Positions 6,886 to 16,101 are shown, numbered from the stretch's first letter. The stretch is DNA of 33,074 nucleotides from JAAYCI01 sp964370165 (GCA_964370165.1 CAYJIG010000021.1:1-33074); one strand, 5' to 3'. A program made the numbers and translations. The notes: generated by a model from the sequence alone, not told the origin.

Positions 6886-9444
6886 ATGTTTGAATTTACG
6901 GTTAATGGCAAAAAAATCAAAACAGAACGTGACGAAAAACTGATAACATTTTTACGCGACGAAATGCATTTAACCTCGGTGAAAAACGGGTGCAGTGAAG
7001 GTGCTTGCGGCACGTGCATGATAATAATAGACGGAAAAGCAGTGAAAGCATGCGTGCAAAAAACGTCTAAAATGCACGGTAAAAACATCGTGACTGTCGA
7101 AGGCTTAACAGCGCGAGAACAAGAAGTGTACAGCTATGTTTTTTCACATTCGGGTGCTGTTCAGTGTGGGTTTTGTACCCCGGGAATGGTGATCTCGGCA
7201 AAGGGTTTGCTGGACGTCAATACTGAGCCTACAGAAGACGACGTGAAAAAAGCGCTAAGAGGTAATATTTGCAGATGTACAGGATATAAAAAAATTATCA
7301 GCGCGGTGCTGCTGGCGGCAAAGTTTTTCAGGGAAAACTTGGATATTCCAAGCGATGCACCCGCCTATAAAATAGGCGAAAGTGTTCACAGGACAGATGC
7401 CGCCGCTAAAACTTTAGGCAAGGCTGTTTACTGCGATGATTTGTATTTCGACGGCATGCTTTACGGAGGGGCTCTTCGCTCGTTGCATCCAAGAGCGGTT
7501 GTGAAGTCTGTTGACGTTTCCGAAGCTGAAAAACTAAGTGGTGTTGTCTGTGTGATAACAGCCGAAGATGTGCGTGGAAACTTGAAAGTTGGGCACCTGA
7601 AAAAAGACCAGTGGGTCTTGGTGCCGACGGGTGGCAGGACAACATTCATGGGGGATGCCATCGCTCTCATCGCAGGAAAAACAAAAGAAGATGTGGAAAA
7701 AGCAAAAGACTTGATAAGGGTTGAATATGACGTATTGCAGCCAGTTTTAAGCTTAGAAGATGCAATGAAAGAGAATGCGCCAAATGTTCAAGACGACGAA
7801 AATCTTTTAAGTCATCAGCAACTGCGTCGTGGAGATGTGGACACAGCGATTAAAAACGCGGCGCATGTTGTCACACAAAAATACTCCACACCGCCAACCG
7901 AGCATGCTTTCTTAGAGCCGGAGTCGGCAGTGGCTGTGCCGGACAGTGAAGGACTGGTGATTTACTGTGGTGATCAGGGAATTTATGCAACCTTGCATGA
8001 ATGCAGTGAAGCCACCGGCCTGCCGATGGATAAAATCAGAGTGATAGCCAAAAGTGTGGGTGGTGGATTTGGTGGAAAAGAAGACATGAGTGTTCAGCAT
8101 CATGCCGCGATTTTAGCCCTACATACCGGCCAAGCAGTGAAAATGACCATGAGCCGTAAAGAATCGATTTTGTGTCATCCAAAAAGGCATGGCTTTGAGA
8201 TGGAATTCACAACAGCGTGTGATGAAAACGGATACCTTATGGCAATGAAGGCCACACTTTTGACAGACACGGGTGCTTTTGCTTCTTTAGGCGGCCCGGT
8301 ACTTCAAAGAGCTTGCACTCATGCGGCGGGACCATACAATTATCAAAACATAGAAATAGACGGTAAAGCGTATTATACGAACAATCCACCCGCCGGTGCA
8401 TTTCGTGGGTTTGGTGTCACACAAAGTTGTTTTGCGGCAGAGTGTAACCTGAATTTACTGGCTGAAAAAGTAGGGATTTCACCTTTTGAAATCAGATACC
8501 GAAACGCTATTAGGCCGGGTCAAGTTTTACCAAACGGTCAGGTTGCAGACGATGGCACAGCGCTGGTTGAAACACTGGATGCAGTGAGACCTTATTATGA
8601 GAAAAACCCAAAATCAGGCATTGCTTGCGCCATGAAAAATAGTGGGCTGGGCGTGGGTGTTCCCGATACCGGAAGATGTGATTTATTCATTAAAGATGAA
8701 GTGATTCACATTCGTAGCTCGGCGGCATGTATCGGTCAAGGTGTAGGAACTATACTGATTCAGATAGTAAGCGAGACGCTGGGCATGCCGGAAAAAATGA
8801 TGGTGTGGGACGAGCCTGATAGCTCAATTACCCCAAACAGCGGCATGACAACGGCATCCAGGCAGACTGTTTTCGCAGGTGAAGCGGCAAGAGTTGCGGC
8901 GGTAAAGCTGAAAGAAAGCCTTGAAAAAGCCACATTAAAAGAGCTCTGTGGCCAAACATTTAAAGGTGAATATACCGGTGTTACCGACAAGCTGGGTGCA
9001 GAAAAGGAAAATCCTGTCAGCCATGTTGCCTATGGGTATGCAACACATCTTGTGGAACTTTTGGAAGATGGAAAAATCAGCAAGATTTATGCGGCGCATG
9101 ACGTTGGACGTGCGATAAACCCGGTGCTGATAGAGGGTCAAATTGAAGGCGGCGTGACAATGAGCATCGGCTATTCGCTGACAGAAGATTTCCCGCTTGA
9201 AAACGGCGTACCTACCAAAAAGTTTGGAACATTAGGTCTTTTGAAATCGGGCGAAGTACCGGATATTTATTCAATTATTATAGAAAAAAACAATGAACAG
9301 CTTGCATATGGTGCAAAAGGAATAGGCGAGATATGCTCCATTCCCACACCGCCGGCCATTCAAAACGCATACTATAATTTTGATAAACAGTTCAGAACAA
9401 AACTACCGCTTGAAAACACAGCTTACAGCAAGAAGAAAGGGTAG
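6886..9444 (+). CDS. xdhD: Fused [2Fe-2S]/molybdopterin hydroxylase, XdhD / selenium-dependent Mo hydroxylase type
   Basis: This xanthine oxidase-family hydroxylase has its iron-sulfur and molybdenum domains in one chain of 852 residues. Cluster one ligands are C36, C41, C44 and C56; cluster two are C94, C97, C129 and C131 (CGFC and CRC motifs). The Mo domain shows GGGFGGKED (from 392), FRGFG with R507, a GQG segment with Q618, and GAKGIGE whose Glu815 fits the catalytic base. There is no FAD domain and no FAD-subunit gene nearby. E. coli XdhD is about 100 residues longer; the length here fits the family annotated as selenium-dependent molybdenum hydroxylase 1. Selenium in such enzymes is a labile cofactor atom, so no in-frame UGA is needed and none is seen. 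Oxidation or reduction of a purine ring carbon is the likely reaction. GGGAG precedes the ATG. Confidence 0.87.
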   Translation: MFEFTVNGKKIKTERDEKLITFLRDEMHLTSVKNGCSEGACGTCMIIIDGKAVKACVQKTSKMHGKNIVTVEGLTAREQEVYSYVFSHSGAVQCGFCTPGMVISAKGLLDVNTEPTEDDVKKALRGNICRCTGYKKIISAVLLAAKFFRENLDIPSDAPAYKIGESVHRTDAAAKTLGKAVYCDDLYFDGMLYGGALRSLHPRAVVKSVDVSEAEKLSGVVCVITAEDVRGNLKVGHLKKDQWVLVPTGGRTTFMGDAIALIAGKTKEDVEKAKDLIRVEYDVLQPVLSLEDAMKENAPNVQDDENLLSHQQLRRGDVDTAIKNAAHVVTQKYSTPPTEHAFLEPESAVAVPDSEGLVIYCGDQGIYATLHECSEATGLPMDKIRVIAKSVGGGFGGKEDMSVQHHAAILALHTGQAVKMTMSRKESILCHPKRHGFEMEFTTACDENGYLMAMKATLLTDTGAFASLGGPVLQRACTHAAGPYNYQNIEIDGKAYYTNNPPAGAFRGFGVTQSCFAAECNLNLLAEKVGISPFEIRYRNAIRPGQVLPNGQVADDGTALVETLDAVRPYYEKNPKSGIACAMKNSGLGVGVPDTGRCDLFIKDEVIHIRSSAACIGQGVGTILIQIVSETLGMPEKMMVWDEPDSSITPNSGMTTASRQTVFAGEAARVAAVKLKESLEKATLKELCGQTFKGEYTGVTDKLGAEKENPVSHVAYGYATHLVELLEDGKISKIYAAHDVGRAINPVLIEGQIEGGVTMSIGYSLTEDFPLENGVPTKKFGTLGLLKSGEVPDIYSIIIEKNNEQLAYGAKGIGEICSIPTPPAIQNAYYNFDKQFRTKLPLENTAYSKKKG

Positions 9445-9449
9445 GAGTG

Positions 9450-10667
9450 ATGGTGAAAGAAAAAATAAAATGGGTATTAAATAACATGCCCAAAAGCAAA
9501 GACGAACAACTTTCTATCATGTCTTTGGAAAACGTGGAAAAAGCAAAAGATTTTCACGAGAGTTTTCCTCAATATGCCCCGACACCTTTGGCCTGCCTTA
9601 GCTCGATGGCAGAATATCTGAACCTAAGTGAAATCTATATTAAAGATGAGTCGTATAGGTTTGGCCTTAATGCGTTTAAAGTGCTGGGTGGGTCGTTCGC
9701 CATGGCCAGGTATATTGCTGAAGAGATGGGCAAAGATGTCTCGGAAACAACCTATGATTATCTTACAAGTAATAAGCTGAAAGAAGAGTTTGGCCAGGCC
9801 ACGTTTTTCACTGCAACCGACGGAAACCATGGGCGAGGGATTGCCTGGGCGGCAAATAAGCTGGGTCAAAAATCAGTGGTTCACATGCCTGTAGGCAGCA
9901 GCAAACCACGCTTTGACAACATCAAAAAAGAAGGCGCAAGTGTAACCATAGAAGATGTGAACTATGACGAGTGTGTGCGAATGGCGGCGGCGGGCGCAGC
10001 GGCCACAAAAAATGGCGTTGTTGTGCAGGATACTGCATGGGATGGATACGAAAAAATCCCGGCATGGATAATGCAAGGCTACGGTACCATGGTAAGCGAG
10101 GTTTGCCAGCAACTTAGGCAATATGGCGCAAACAGGCCATCACATGTTTTTGTGCAGGCAGGTGTGGGTTCACTAGCCGGTGCGGTGATTGGATTTTTGG
10201 CAAACTACTTTAAAGAATGCCCGCCTAAGTTCATCGTGATGGAAGCCAGCGCGGCAGATTGTATATATCAAGGCGCCCTAGCAGGCGACGGAAACCCACG
10301 TATAGTGGACGGAGACTTGCAAACAATCATGGCAGGTCTTGCATGCGGTGAGCCAAATATCTTATCATGGGATATATTGCGAAACCATTGTGATGCATTT
10401 GTTTCTTGTCCTGACTGGGTTAGTGCACGTGGAATGAGGATGCTGGGGATACCTATAAAAGGTGATCCTGTGGTTGTTTCGGGCGAGTCGGGCGCTGTGG
10501 GCATGGGGCTTTTAGCGGCTATATGCGAGACAGATGAATACAAGGAACTGCGAGACGCCTTACAGCTGAACAGATATTCAAAAATACTCATGTTTTCCAC
10601 CGAGGGAAACACCGATCCAATAAAGTTTCGTAAAATTTTATGGGATGGAGAGTATGCAACAATCTAA
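9450..10667 (+). CDS. ygeX: 2,3-diaminopropionate ammonia-lyase YgeX (PLP enzyme)
   Basis: This fold-type II PLP enzyme converts 2,3-diaminopropionate to pyruvate and two ammonia. The PLP lysine is in NAFKVLGG at K77, the same number as in the E. coli enzyme. The TATDGNHGRG motif (D124) matches the conserved phosphate/catalytic segment in which the E. coli enzyme uses Asp120. It has 405 residues, the usual family length. The ATG at 9450 is chosen; a GTG directly before it at 9447 is the alternative. It follows the xdhD stop by only five bases, so the two are tightly coupled. In anaerobic purine breakdown this enzyme is the step that releases a usable carbon skeleton. Confidence in family and reaction is high. 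Confidence 0.92.
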   Translation: MVKEKIKWVLNNMPKSKDEQLSIMSLENVEKAKDFHESFPQYAPTPLACLSSMAEYLNLSEIYIKDESYRFGLNAFKVLGGSFAMARYIAEEMGKDVSETTYDYLTSNKLKEEFGQATFFTATDGNHGRGIAWAANKLGQKSVVHMPVGSSKPRFDNIKKEGASVTIEDVNYDECVRMAAAGAAATKNGVVVQDTAWDGYEKIPAWIMQGYGTMVSEVCQQLRQYGANRPSHVFVQAGVGSLAGAVIGFLANYFKECPPKFIVMEASAADCIYQGALAGDGNPRIVDGDLQTIMAGLACGEPNILSWDILRNHCDAFVSCPDWVSARGMRMLGIPIKGDPVVVSGESGAVGMGLLAAICETDEYKELRDALQLNRYSKILMFSTEGNTDPIKFRKILWDGEYATI

Positions 10668-10709
10668 AATTATGATGTACATAATAAACTATATGGGAGG
10701 AACTGTTAA

Positions 10710-12080
10710 ATGGACTTGCAAAAAATCAAACAAGCTGCTGAAGATTATCGCTCGGATATGAGTGCCTTTTTGAGGGCGATGATTTCTCATCCCAGCGAAA
10801 GCTGCGAAGAAAAAGAAGTGGTAATGTGTATCAAGGCCGAGATGGAAAAACTGAACTATGACAAAGTGGAAATCGATGGCCTGGGAAATGTGATTGGATG
10901 GATGGGCGATGGTGAAAAAATCATTGCAATCGATTCGCACATTGACACTGTTGGTGTTGGAAACATAGAAAACTGGGAGCACGACCCATATGTTGGCTAT
11001 GAAGACGACGATGTGATTTACGGCCGTGGTGGTTCTGACCAAGAAGGCGGAATGGCATCTGCTGTTTACGGTGCTAAAATCATGAAGGATCTGGGCCTGA
11101 TACCGGATGGCTACAAGATCATGGTTGTGGGCACTGTTCAAGAGGAAGACTGCGACGGCATGTGCTGGCAGTACATATATAATAAAAGTAAGATAGTGCC
11201 TGAGTTTGTGATTTCGACAGAGCCGACAGACGGTGGAATTTATCGTGGACATCGTGGAAGAATGGAAATTCGTGTTGATGTGAAGGGTGTTTCCTGCCAT
11301 GGTTCGGCACCCGAGCGTGGCGACAATGCTATTTATAAAATGTCGGATATTTTGCAAGAAGTGCGTGATCTAAACGAAAATCCGGCAGACGACAGCGTGG
11401 AAATTAAAGGCCTTGTGAAAATGCTGGACCCAAAATACAACCCCGATCATTACGAAGACGCTCGTTTCTTGGGTCGTGGAACATGCACAACATCGCAAAT
11501 TTTCTACACTTCACCCAGCAGATGCGCCGTGGCTGACTCTTGCTCTGTTTCCATTGACAGGCGCATGACAGCAGGCGAAACATGGGAAAGCTGCCTTGAA
11601 GAAATTCGCAACTTGCCGGCTGCGAAAAAATATGGCGACGACGTGACAGTGTCGATGTACATGTATGACAGGCCGTCCTGGACAGGCGAAGTTTATGAAA
11701 CAGAGTGCTATTTCCCAACATGGATTAATAAAGACAGCGCAGCACATGTACAGGCGCTTATTGATGCACATCACGCACTTTTTGGCGATAAACGTATAGG
11801 ACCCGACAGCTCGATGCACTTACGTAACCGCCCACTGACAGATAAATGGACGTTCTCGACAAACGGCGTAGCCATCCAAGGCAGATACGGTATACCTTGC
11901 GTAGGTTTTGGCCCCGGCGCTGAATCTCAAGCACATGCCCCGAATGAAATCACATGGAAAGACGATCTTGTCACATGCGCCGCAATGTATGCCGCTGTGC
12001 CGTCTTACTATAAAGAAGAGAACAAAACAAACGATGTATCACAGTTTAGAGCTGGATTAACAGACAACAAAATTGTATAA
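10710..12080 (+). CDS. ygeY: YgeY-family M20 metallohydrolase
   Basis: This M20-family zinc hydrolase is 456 residues long and belongs to the YgeY group found beside selenium/purine catabolic genes. Di-metal site motifs are clear: DSHIDTVG (H77, D79), GGSDQEGG (D110), QEED with the catalytic/metal pair E145-E146, and a late AHAPNE histidine (H409). No signal peptide is seen, so it is cytoplasmic. GGGAGG lies before the ATG. It sits between ygeX and ygeW. From context it probably removes an acyl, carbamoyl or similar group from an amino-acid intermediate, making the substrate for YgeX or YgeW. The exact substrate cannot be read from the sequence, and the M20 family also includes peptidases and deacylases. 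Confidence 0.87.
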   Translation: MDLQKIKQAAEDYRSDMSAFLRAMISHPSESCEEKEVVMCIKAEMEKLNYDKVEIDGLGNVIGWMGDGEKIIAIDSHIDTVGVGNIENWEHDPYVGYEDDDVIYGRGGSDQEGGMASAVYGAKIMKDLGLIPDGYKIMVVGTVQEEDCDGMCWQYIYNKSKIVPEFVISTEPTDGGIYRGHRGRMEIRVDVKGVSCHGSAPERGDNAIYKMSDILQEVRDLNENPADDSVEIKGLVKMLDPKYNPDHYEDARFLGRGTCTTSQIFYTSPSRCAVADSCSVSIDRRMTAGETWESCLEEIRNLPAAKKYGDDVTVSMYMYDRPSWTGEVYETECYFPTWINKDSAAHVQALIDAHHALFGDKRIGPDSSMHLRNRPLTDKWTFSTNGVAIQGRYGIPCVGFGPGAESQAHAPNEITWKDDLVTCAAMYAAVPSYYKEENKTNDVSQFRAGLTDNKIV

Positions 12081-12108
12081 TAAAAACATATAAAAAGGAG
12101 ACTGTAAA

Positions 12109-13308
12109 ATGGACAAGACACTACAAAGCTATATCGACAAACTGAACAAACTGAACTTCAAAGAGATGTACGAAGGCGACTTTTTCCTGACATGGGAAAA
12201 ATCTGACGATGAAATTCAGGCGCTTTTTATAGTTGCCGATGCACTGCGTTATATGCGTGAAAATAATATTTCAACAGAAATATTCAAAAACGGCCTTGGC
12301 ATTTCTATTTTCCGTGACAATTCCACACGTACACGTTTTTCGTTTGCATCTGCATGCAATCTTTTGGGTCTGACTGTTTCAGATTTGGACGAAGGTAAAA
12401 GCCAAATTGCCCATGGCGAAACAGTTCGTGAAACAGCAAACATGGTATCATTCATGGCAGATGTAATAGGTATACGCGATGATATGTACATTGGTAAAGG
12501 CAATGCGTACATGCGTGAAGTGGTGAAAGCCGTCACAGAAGGACACGAAGAAGGCGTTTTAGAGCAAAAACCAACCCTTGTAAACCTGCAATGTGATATC
12601 GATCACCCGACACAATCCATGGCAGATATGCTACACATCATTAATGAGTTCGGCGGAGTTGAAAACCTTAAAGGCAAGAAAATCGCCATGACTTGGGCGT
12701 ATTCTCCTTCTTATGGCAAGCCGTTGTCTGTGCCTCAGGGCGTTATCGGTTTGATGACTCGTTTTGGAATGGATGTTGTTCTTGCGCATCCAGAAGGCTA
12801 TGAAGTTATGCCGGAAGTGGAAGCAGTGGCAACTGCAAACGCAGAAAAGACAGGCGGATCGTTCAAGAAAACAAACTCAATGGCGGAAGCTTTCGAGGGT
12901 GCAGACATAGTTTATCCAAAAAGCTGGGCACCGTTTGCAGCTATGGAAAAAAGAACAGAGCTATATGGTAATGGCGATGATGATGGAATTAAAGCACTTG
13001 AAAAAGAACTTCTTGCGCAAAATGCAAACCACAAAGACTGGGAGTGCACAGAAGAGCTAATGAAAACAACAAAAGACGGTAAAGCACTATATATGCACTG
13101 CCTACCTGCCGATATCACCGGTGTTTCTTGCAAGGAAGGTGAAGTGGAGGCTTCTGTGTTTGACCGTTATCGTGTGCCTCTATATAAAGAAGCAAGCTAC
13201 AAGCCTTATGTTATTGCAGCGATGATTATGCTTGCTAAGTGCAAAGATCCTGTAAAGACACTTGAATTTCTTTCAGAGCAATCAAAAGAACGCCGTATAG
13301 ACCGCTAA
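12109..13308 (+). CDS. ygeW: Knotted carbamoyltransferase YgeW
   Basis: This member of the aspartate/ornithine carbamoyltransferase superfamily has 399 residues. It shows the carbamoyl-phosphate motif STRTR at 72-76, an HPTQSMADM motif and a HCLP loop near residue 331. The YgeW group is a separate branch whose natural acceptor was long unknown. Beside ygeX, ygeY and arcC it most likely works in the catabolic direction, forming carbamoyl phosphate from a carbamoylated (ureido) intermediate; this is inferred. AAAAGGAG precedes the ATG, and the gap to ygeY is 28 bp. Downstream, a palindromic element separates it from arcC. Confidence 0.88.
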   Translation: MDKTLQSYIDKLNKLNFKEMYEGDFFLTWEKSDDEIQALFIVADALRYMRENNISTEIFKNGLGISIFRDNSTRTRFSFASACNLLGLTVSDLDEGKSQIAHGETVRETANMVSFMADVIGIRDDMYIGKGNAYMREVVKAVTEGHEEGVLEQKPTLVNLQCDIDHPTQSMADMLHIINEFGGVENLKGKKIAMTWAYSPSYGKPLSVPQGVIGLMTRFGMDVVLAHPEGYEVMPEVEAVATANAEKTGGSFKKTNSMAEAFEGADIVYPKSWAPFAAMEKRTELYGNGDDDGIKALEKELLAQNANHKDWECTEELMKTTKDGKALYMHCLPADITGVSCKEGEVEASVFDRYRVPLYKEASYKPYVIAAMIMLAKCKDPVKTLEFLSEQSKERRIDR

Positions 13309-13316
13309 AAACACGT

Positions 13317-13453
13317 GTAAATAAAGCAAAACAATATGATGTTTTTATGGGCGATAGGCGAGAATTGTTTACAAGAATTCAATTGCACGACTATCGTTCA
13401 TGAAATTTATGACCTTTAACAGGTGAATTATATTGTTTTGCTTTTTTATTTAC
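13317..13453. repeat. Palindromic intergenic element between ygeW and arcC
   Basis: The terminal inverted repeats run from 13317-13337 and 13430-13453. Their shared core is GCAAAACAATAT, flanked by GTAAATAAA, with a 3-base indel. An inner stem pairs CGATAG (13352-13357) with CTATCG (13391-13396) and AATTG with CAATT. The two arms make one long hairpin of about 137 bp with no open frame. It could be a MITE-like element or an attenuator before arcC. The sequence differs from the element at 3588-3835. Confidence 0.55.
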
Positions 13454-13478
13454 TAATTTTGAAAAGTGGAGCGTTAAA

Positions 13479-14429
13479 ATGAAAAAAAGAATAGTATTGG
13501 CACTGGGTGGAAATGCACTGGGCAACAACCTACCCGAACAAATGATTGCTGTTCAGCATGCATCGAAGGCTATTGCCGAGCTGATAGAAGAAGGCCACGA
13601 GGTTATCATATCTCACGGAAACGGGCCTCAGGTGGGGATGATTCAAACCGCAATGGCGGAACTGACACGTACCGATCCTGAAAAATATATCACGTGCCCG
13701 TTGTCGGTATGTGTGGCGATGAGCCAGGGATATATAGGATACGACTTGCAAAATGCACTTCGCACAGAGCTGTTAAACAGAGGGATAAACAAAGGCGTGG
13801 CAACTGTTTTGACACAAGTGGAAGTGGACCCGAAAGATCCTGCATTTAACAATCCCAGCAAGCCAATCGGCGCATTTATGCAAAAAGAAGAAGCAGATAA
13901 GCTTGTTTTAGAGCGTGACTACGTGGTGATTGAAGATGCCGGTAGGGGATATCGTCGTGTGGTGGCCTCGCCTAAGCCTCAGTCTATTATAGAGATTGAA
14001 ACAATACAAAATCTTGTGGATTCGGGTGTTGTGGTGGTTGCGTGTGGCGGTGGTGGCATACCGGTTTTCAGAATAGAAAACAACCGCCTAAAGGGTGCCG
14101 CGGCTGTTATTGATAAGGATTTTGCTTCTTTTGTATTGGCAAAGCAGGTGAATGCCGATGCTTTGATAATTTTAACAGCGGTGGAAAAAGTAGCAATTAA
14201 TTTCGGTAAGCCGAACGAAGAATGGCTGTCAGAAATGAACTGCGAGCAAGCACGTGAATACATAGCGCAAGGCCACTTTGCTCCGGGTTCCATGCTTCCG
14301 AAAGTAGAGGCGGCGTTAGCTTTTGCAGAGTCAGCACCGAACAGAAGTGCAATTATTACTTTGCTTGAGAAGGCAAAAGACGGTGTATCGGGAAAAACCG
14401 GAACACTGGTGAAAAACAGCGGTACATAA
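13479..14429 (+). CDS. arcC: Carbamate kinase
   Basis: This amino-acid-kinase-fold enzyme transfers phosphate from carbamoyl phosphate to ADP, giving ATP, CO2 and ammonia. It has 316 residues, the standard length. N-terminal ALGGNALG (8-15) and SHGNGPQVG (45-53) are the usual phosphate and substrate loops, and VVACGGGGIPV with the KDFAS segment matches the family. GGAG lies eight to eleven bases before the ATG. Placed after ygeW, it is the energy-harvesting last step of the purine cluster (the role of YqeA in the E. coli locus). There is no arginine deiminase or ornithine carbamoyltransferase beside it, so an arginine-pathway role is less likely. A strong terminator follows. Confidence 0.93.
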   Translation: MKKRIVLALGGNALGNNLPEQMIAVQHASKAIAELIEEGHEVIISHGNGPQVGMIQTAMAELTRTDPEKYITCPLSVCVAMSQGYIGYDLQNALRTELLNRGINKGVATVLTQVEVDPKDPAFNNPSKPIGAFMQKEEADKLVLERDYVVIEDAGRGYRRVVASPKPQSIIEIETIQNLVDSGVVVVACGGGGIPVFRIENNRLKGAAAVIDKDFASFVLAKQVNADALIILTAVEKVAINFGKPNEEWLSEMNCEQAREYIAQGHFAPGSMLPKVEAALAFAESAPNRSAIITLLEKAKDGVSGKTGTLVKNSGT

Positions 14430-14452
14430 TATAATTATGATGTTTTAAGTAG

Positions 14453-14483
14453 TATCCATCGGATTTAGTCCGGTGGATATTTT
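14453..14483 (+). terminator. Rho-independent terminator after the purine cluster
   Basis: An 11-bp stem (TATCCATCGGA with TCCGGTGGATA, one G-U) has a five-base loop and is followed by TTTT. It lies 24 bp after the arcC stop. Confidence 0.8.
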
Positions 14484-14519
14484 ACAGTTTATTTTTAGTG
14501 TTTATTTAGCTGCTATATA

Positions 14520-14528
14520 TGTTATACT
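14520..14528 (+). promoter_or_regulatory. Possible extended -10 promoter of the cardiolipin synthase gene
   Basis: TGT followed by TATACT forms an extended -10 element about 50 bp before the start codon. No good -35 hexamer is visible at the expected spacing. Confidence 0.4.
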
Positions 14529-14577
14529 AAAAGTTAACAACGCAAATTTAGTAATAATATTAAGAGGAAATACTGAA

Positions 14578-16101
14578 ATGAAAATTAGAATTTTTGCACG
14601 TGCTATTTTGCTTATCTCATCGGTTGCAATACAGACGTCTTTTTGGGTAGTGTTGGCGTTTTTGCTTGGTAGCTACGCAGATATTTTGGTGTTTTTACTA
14701 GCGGTGTTAAATTTATATTGTACCATTGTTATTATTATTGAAGATAACCACCCTGAAGTGAAAATACCGTGGATTATCGTGCTTAATATGCTACCAATCA
14801 TCGGCGGTATTGTGTATATTGTGTTTGGAAAGCAAAGGGAAAGCAAAAGCAGAAAAGAACTGCGCGAGAAAATGGAGAAAAAGCAAAAAGAATGGATGGA
14901 ATCACAGCCTGAAGTGTCTTGCGAGCTTTTTAAAAATGATTCAAGCGCCGAGAGGCTATCAAAGTATATACAAACCATTGCCTCTTCACCCAAACATGTA
15001 AATACTCAGGTGGAATATTTTAAGCTTGGTGAAGAAAAATTCGAAGCCATGCTGAGAGAATTGAAAACCGCAGAAAAGTTTATTTTCCTTGAATATTTTA
15101 TTATAGAAAACGGGAAAATGTGGGGCGCTATAGAAGAAATACTTATCGAAAAAGCATCAAAAGGTGTGGATGTGCGGATAATGTTTGACGATCTTGGGTG
15201 TATCATGACATTACCTGCGGGTCTGGTTAAACGAATGGAAAAACACAACATTGACTGCAGGGCATTTAATCCGGTTTTGACACTTTTTAACTCAAACTTC
15301 AATAGCCGTGATCACCGCAAAATTTTGGTAATAGACGGCAATGTAGGATTTATCGGCGGGGTAAATATTGCTGATGAGTATATAAACGAAAAAGTGATAT
15401 ATGGACATTGGAAAGATACCGCAGTGATGCTGAAAGGCGATGCTGTGTATAATTTAACAGTGATGTTTCTTTCGATGTGGGCATCAGTGCTTCAAAGAGA
15501 AGAAGACTTTTTGCGTTATGCACCTACAAAAAGCTTTGAGAGTGACGGCATCATACAGCCATTTTCAGACACGCCGCTTGACGACGATGCTGTCGGTGAG
15601 ACGGTGTATATGAGTATGCTGAACTGCGCAAAAGATTATGTTTACATCACAACACCGTATCTTATCATCAGCCGCGAGATGATGGTGGCGCTTACATCAG
15701 CGGCGAAATCCGGAATTGATGTGAGGATTATTTTGCCCGGCATACCCGACAAAAAGCTGATTTGGTTTTTATCACGTTCATATTATAAAACCCTGCTTAA
15801 AGCAGGCGTGAAAATTTACGAATACACGCCGGGTTTCATCCATGCGAAGATGTTTGTTAGCGATGATGACAGCGCCGTTGTGGGTACAATTAACCTTGAC
15901 TATAGAAGCCTTGCTTTGCATTATGAGTGTGGTGTATGGATGTATGGCTCTTCGGCTGTTGAAAAGGTGAGAGATGATTTTTTAAGTACACAGGCTCAGT
16001 GCAGAGAAATCACCATGGAAAACCATCCGTACGGTGGCAAGCTTTCTATTGTGAAATTTGCAACGCTTGGGGTGCTGAGGACATTTTCATCCCTACTTTA
16101 A
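14578..16101 (+). CDS. cls: Cardiolipin synthase (phospholipase D family)
   Basis: This membrane-bound enzyme joins phosphatidylglycerol molecules into cardiolipin. Of its 507 residues, the N-terminal ~75 hold two hydrophobic segments, the second ending IIGGIVYIVFG as in PLDc_N proteins. A charged linker follows. Two HKD catalytic motifs are clear: H246-x-K248 with D253 (HRKILVID), and H422-x-K424 with D429 (HAKMFVSD). The ATG at 14578 is preferred over an upstream in-frame start at 14473 because AAGAGG sits just before it and the upstream frame overlaps the arcC terminator. It stands alone between that terminator and the nitroreductase gene 52 bp downstream, with which it may be co-transcribed. 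Confidence 0.9.
   Translation: MKIRIFARAILLISSVAIQTSFWVVLAFLLGSYADILVFLLAVLNLYCTIVIIIEDNHPEVKIPWIIVLNMLPIIGGIVYIVFGKQRESKSRKELREKMEKKQKEWMESQPEVSCELFKNDSSAERLSKYIQTIASSPKHVNTQVEYFKLGEEKFEAMLRELKTAEKFIFLEYFIIENGKMWGAIEEILIEKASKGVDVRIMFDDLGCIMTLPAGLVKRMEKHNIDCRAFNPVLTLFNSNFNSRDHRKILVIDGNVGFIGGVNIADEYINEKVIYGHWKDTAVMLKGDAVYNLTVMFLSMWASVLQREEDFLRYAPTKSFESDGIIQPFSDTPLDDDAVGETVYMSMLNCAKDYVYITTPYLIISREMMVALTSAAKSGIDVRIILPGIPDKKLIWFLSRSYYKTLLKAGVKIYEYTPGFIHAKMFVSDDDSAVVGTINLDYRSLALHYECGVWMYGSSAVEKVRDDFLSTQAQCREITMENHPYGGKLSIVKFATLGVLRTFSSLL

Noticed and set aside
6886..9444. Selenocysteine codon in the Mo hydroxylase
   Set aside because: The frame has no internal UGA. In this family selenium is thought to be a labile cofactor atom rather than selenocysteine.
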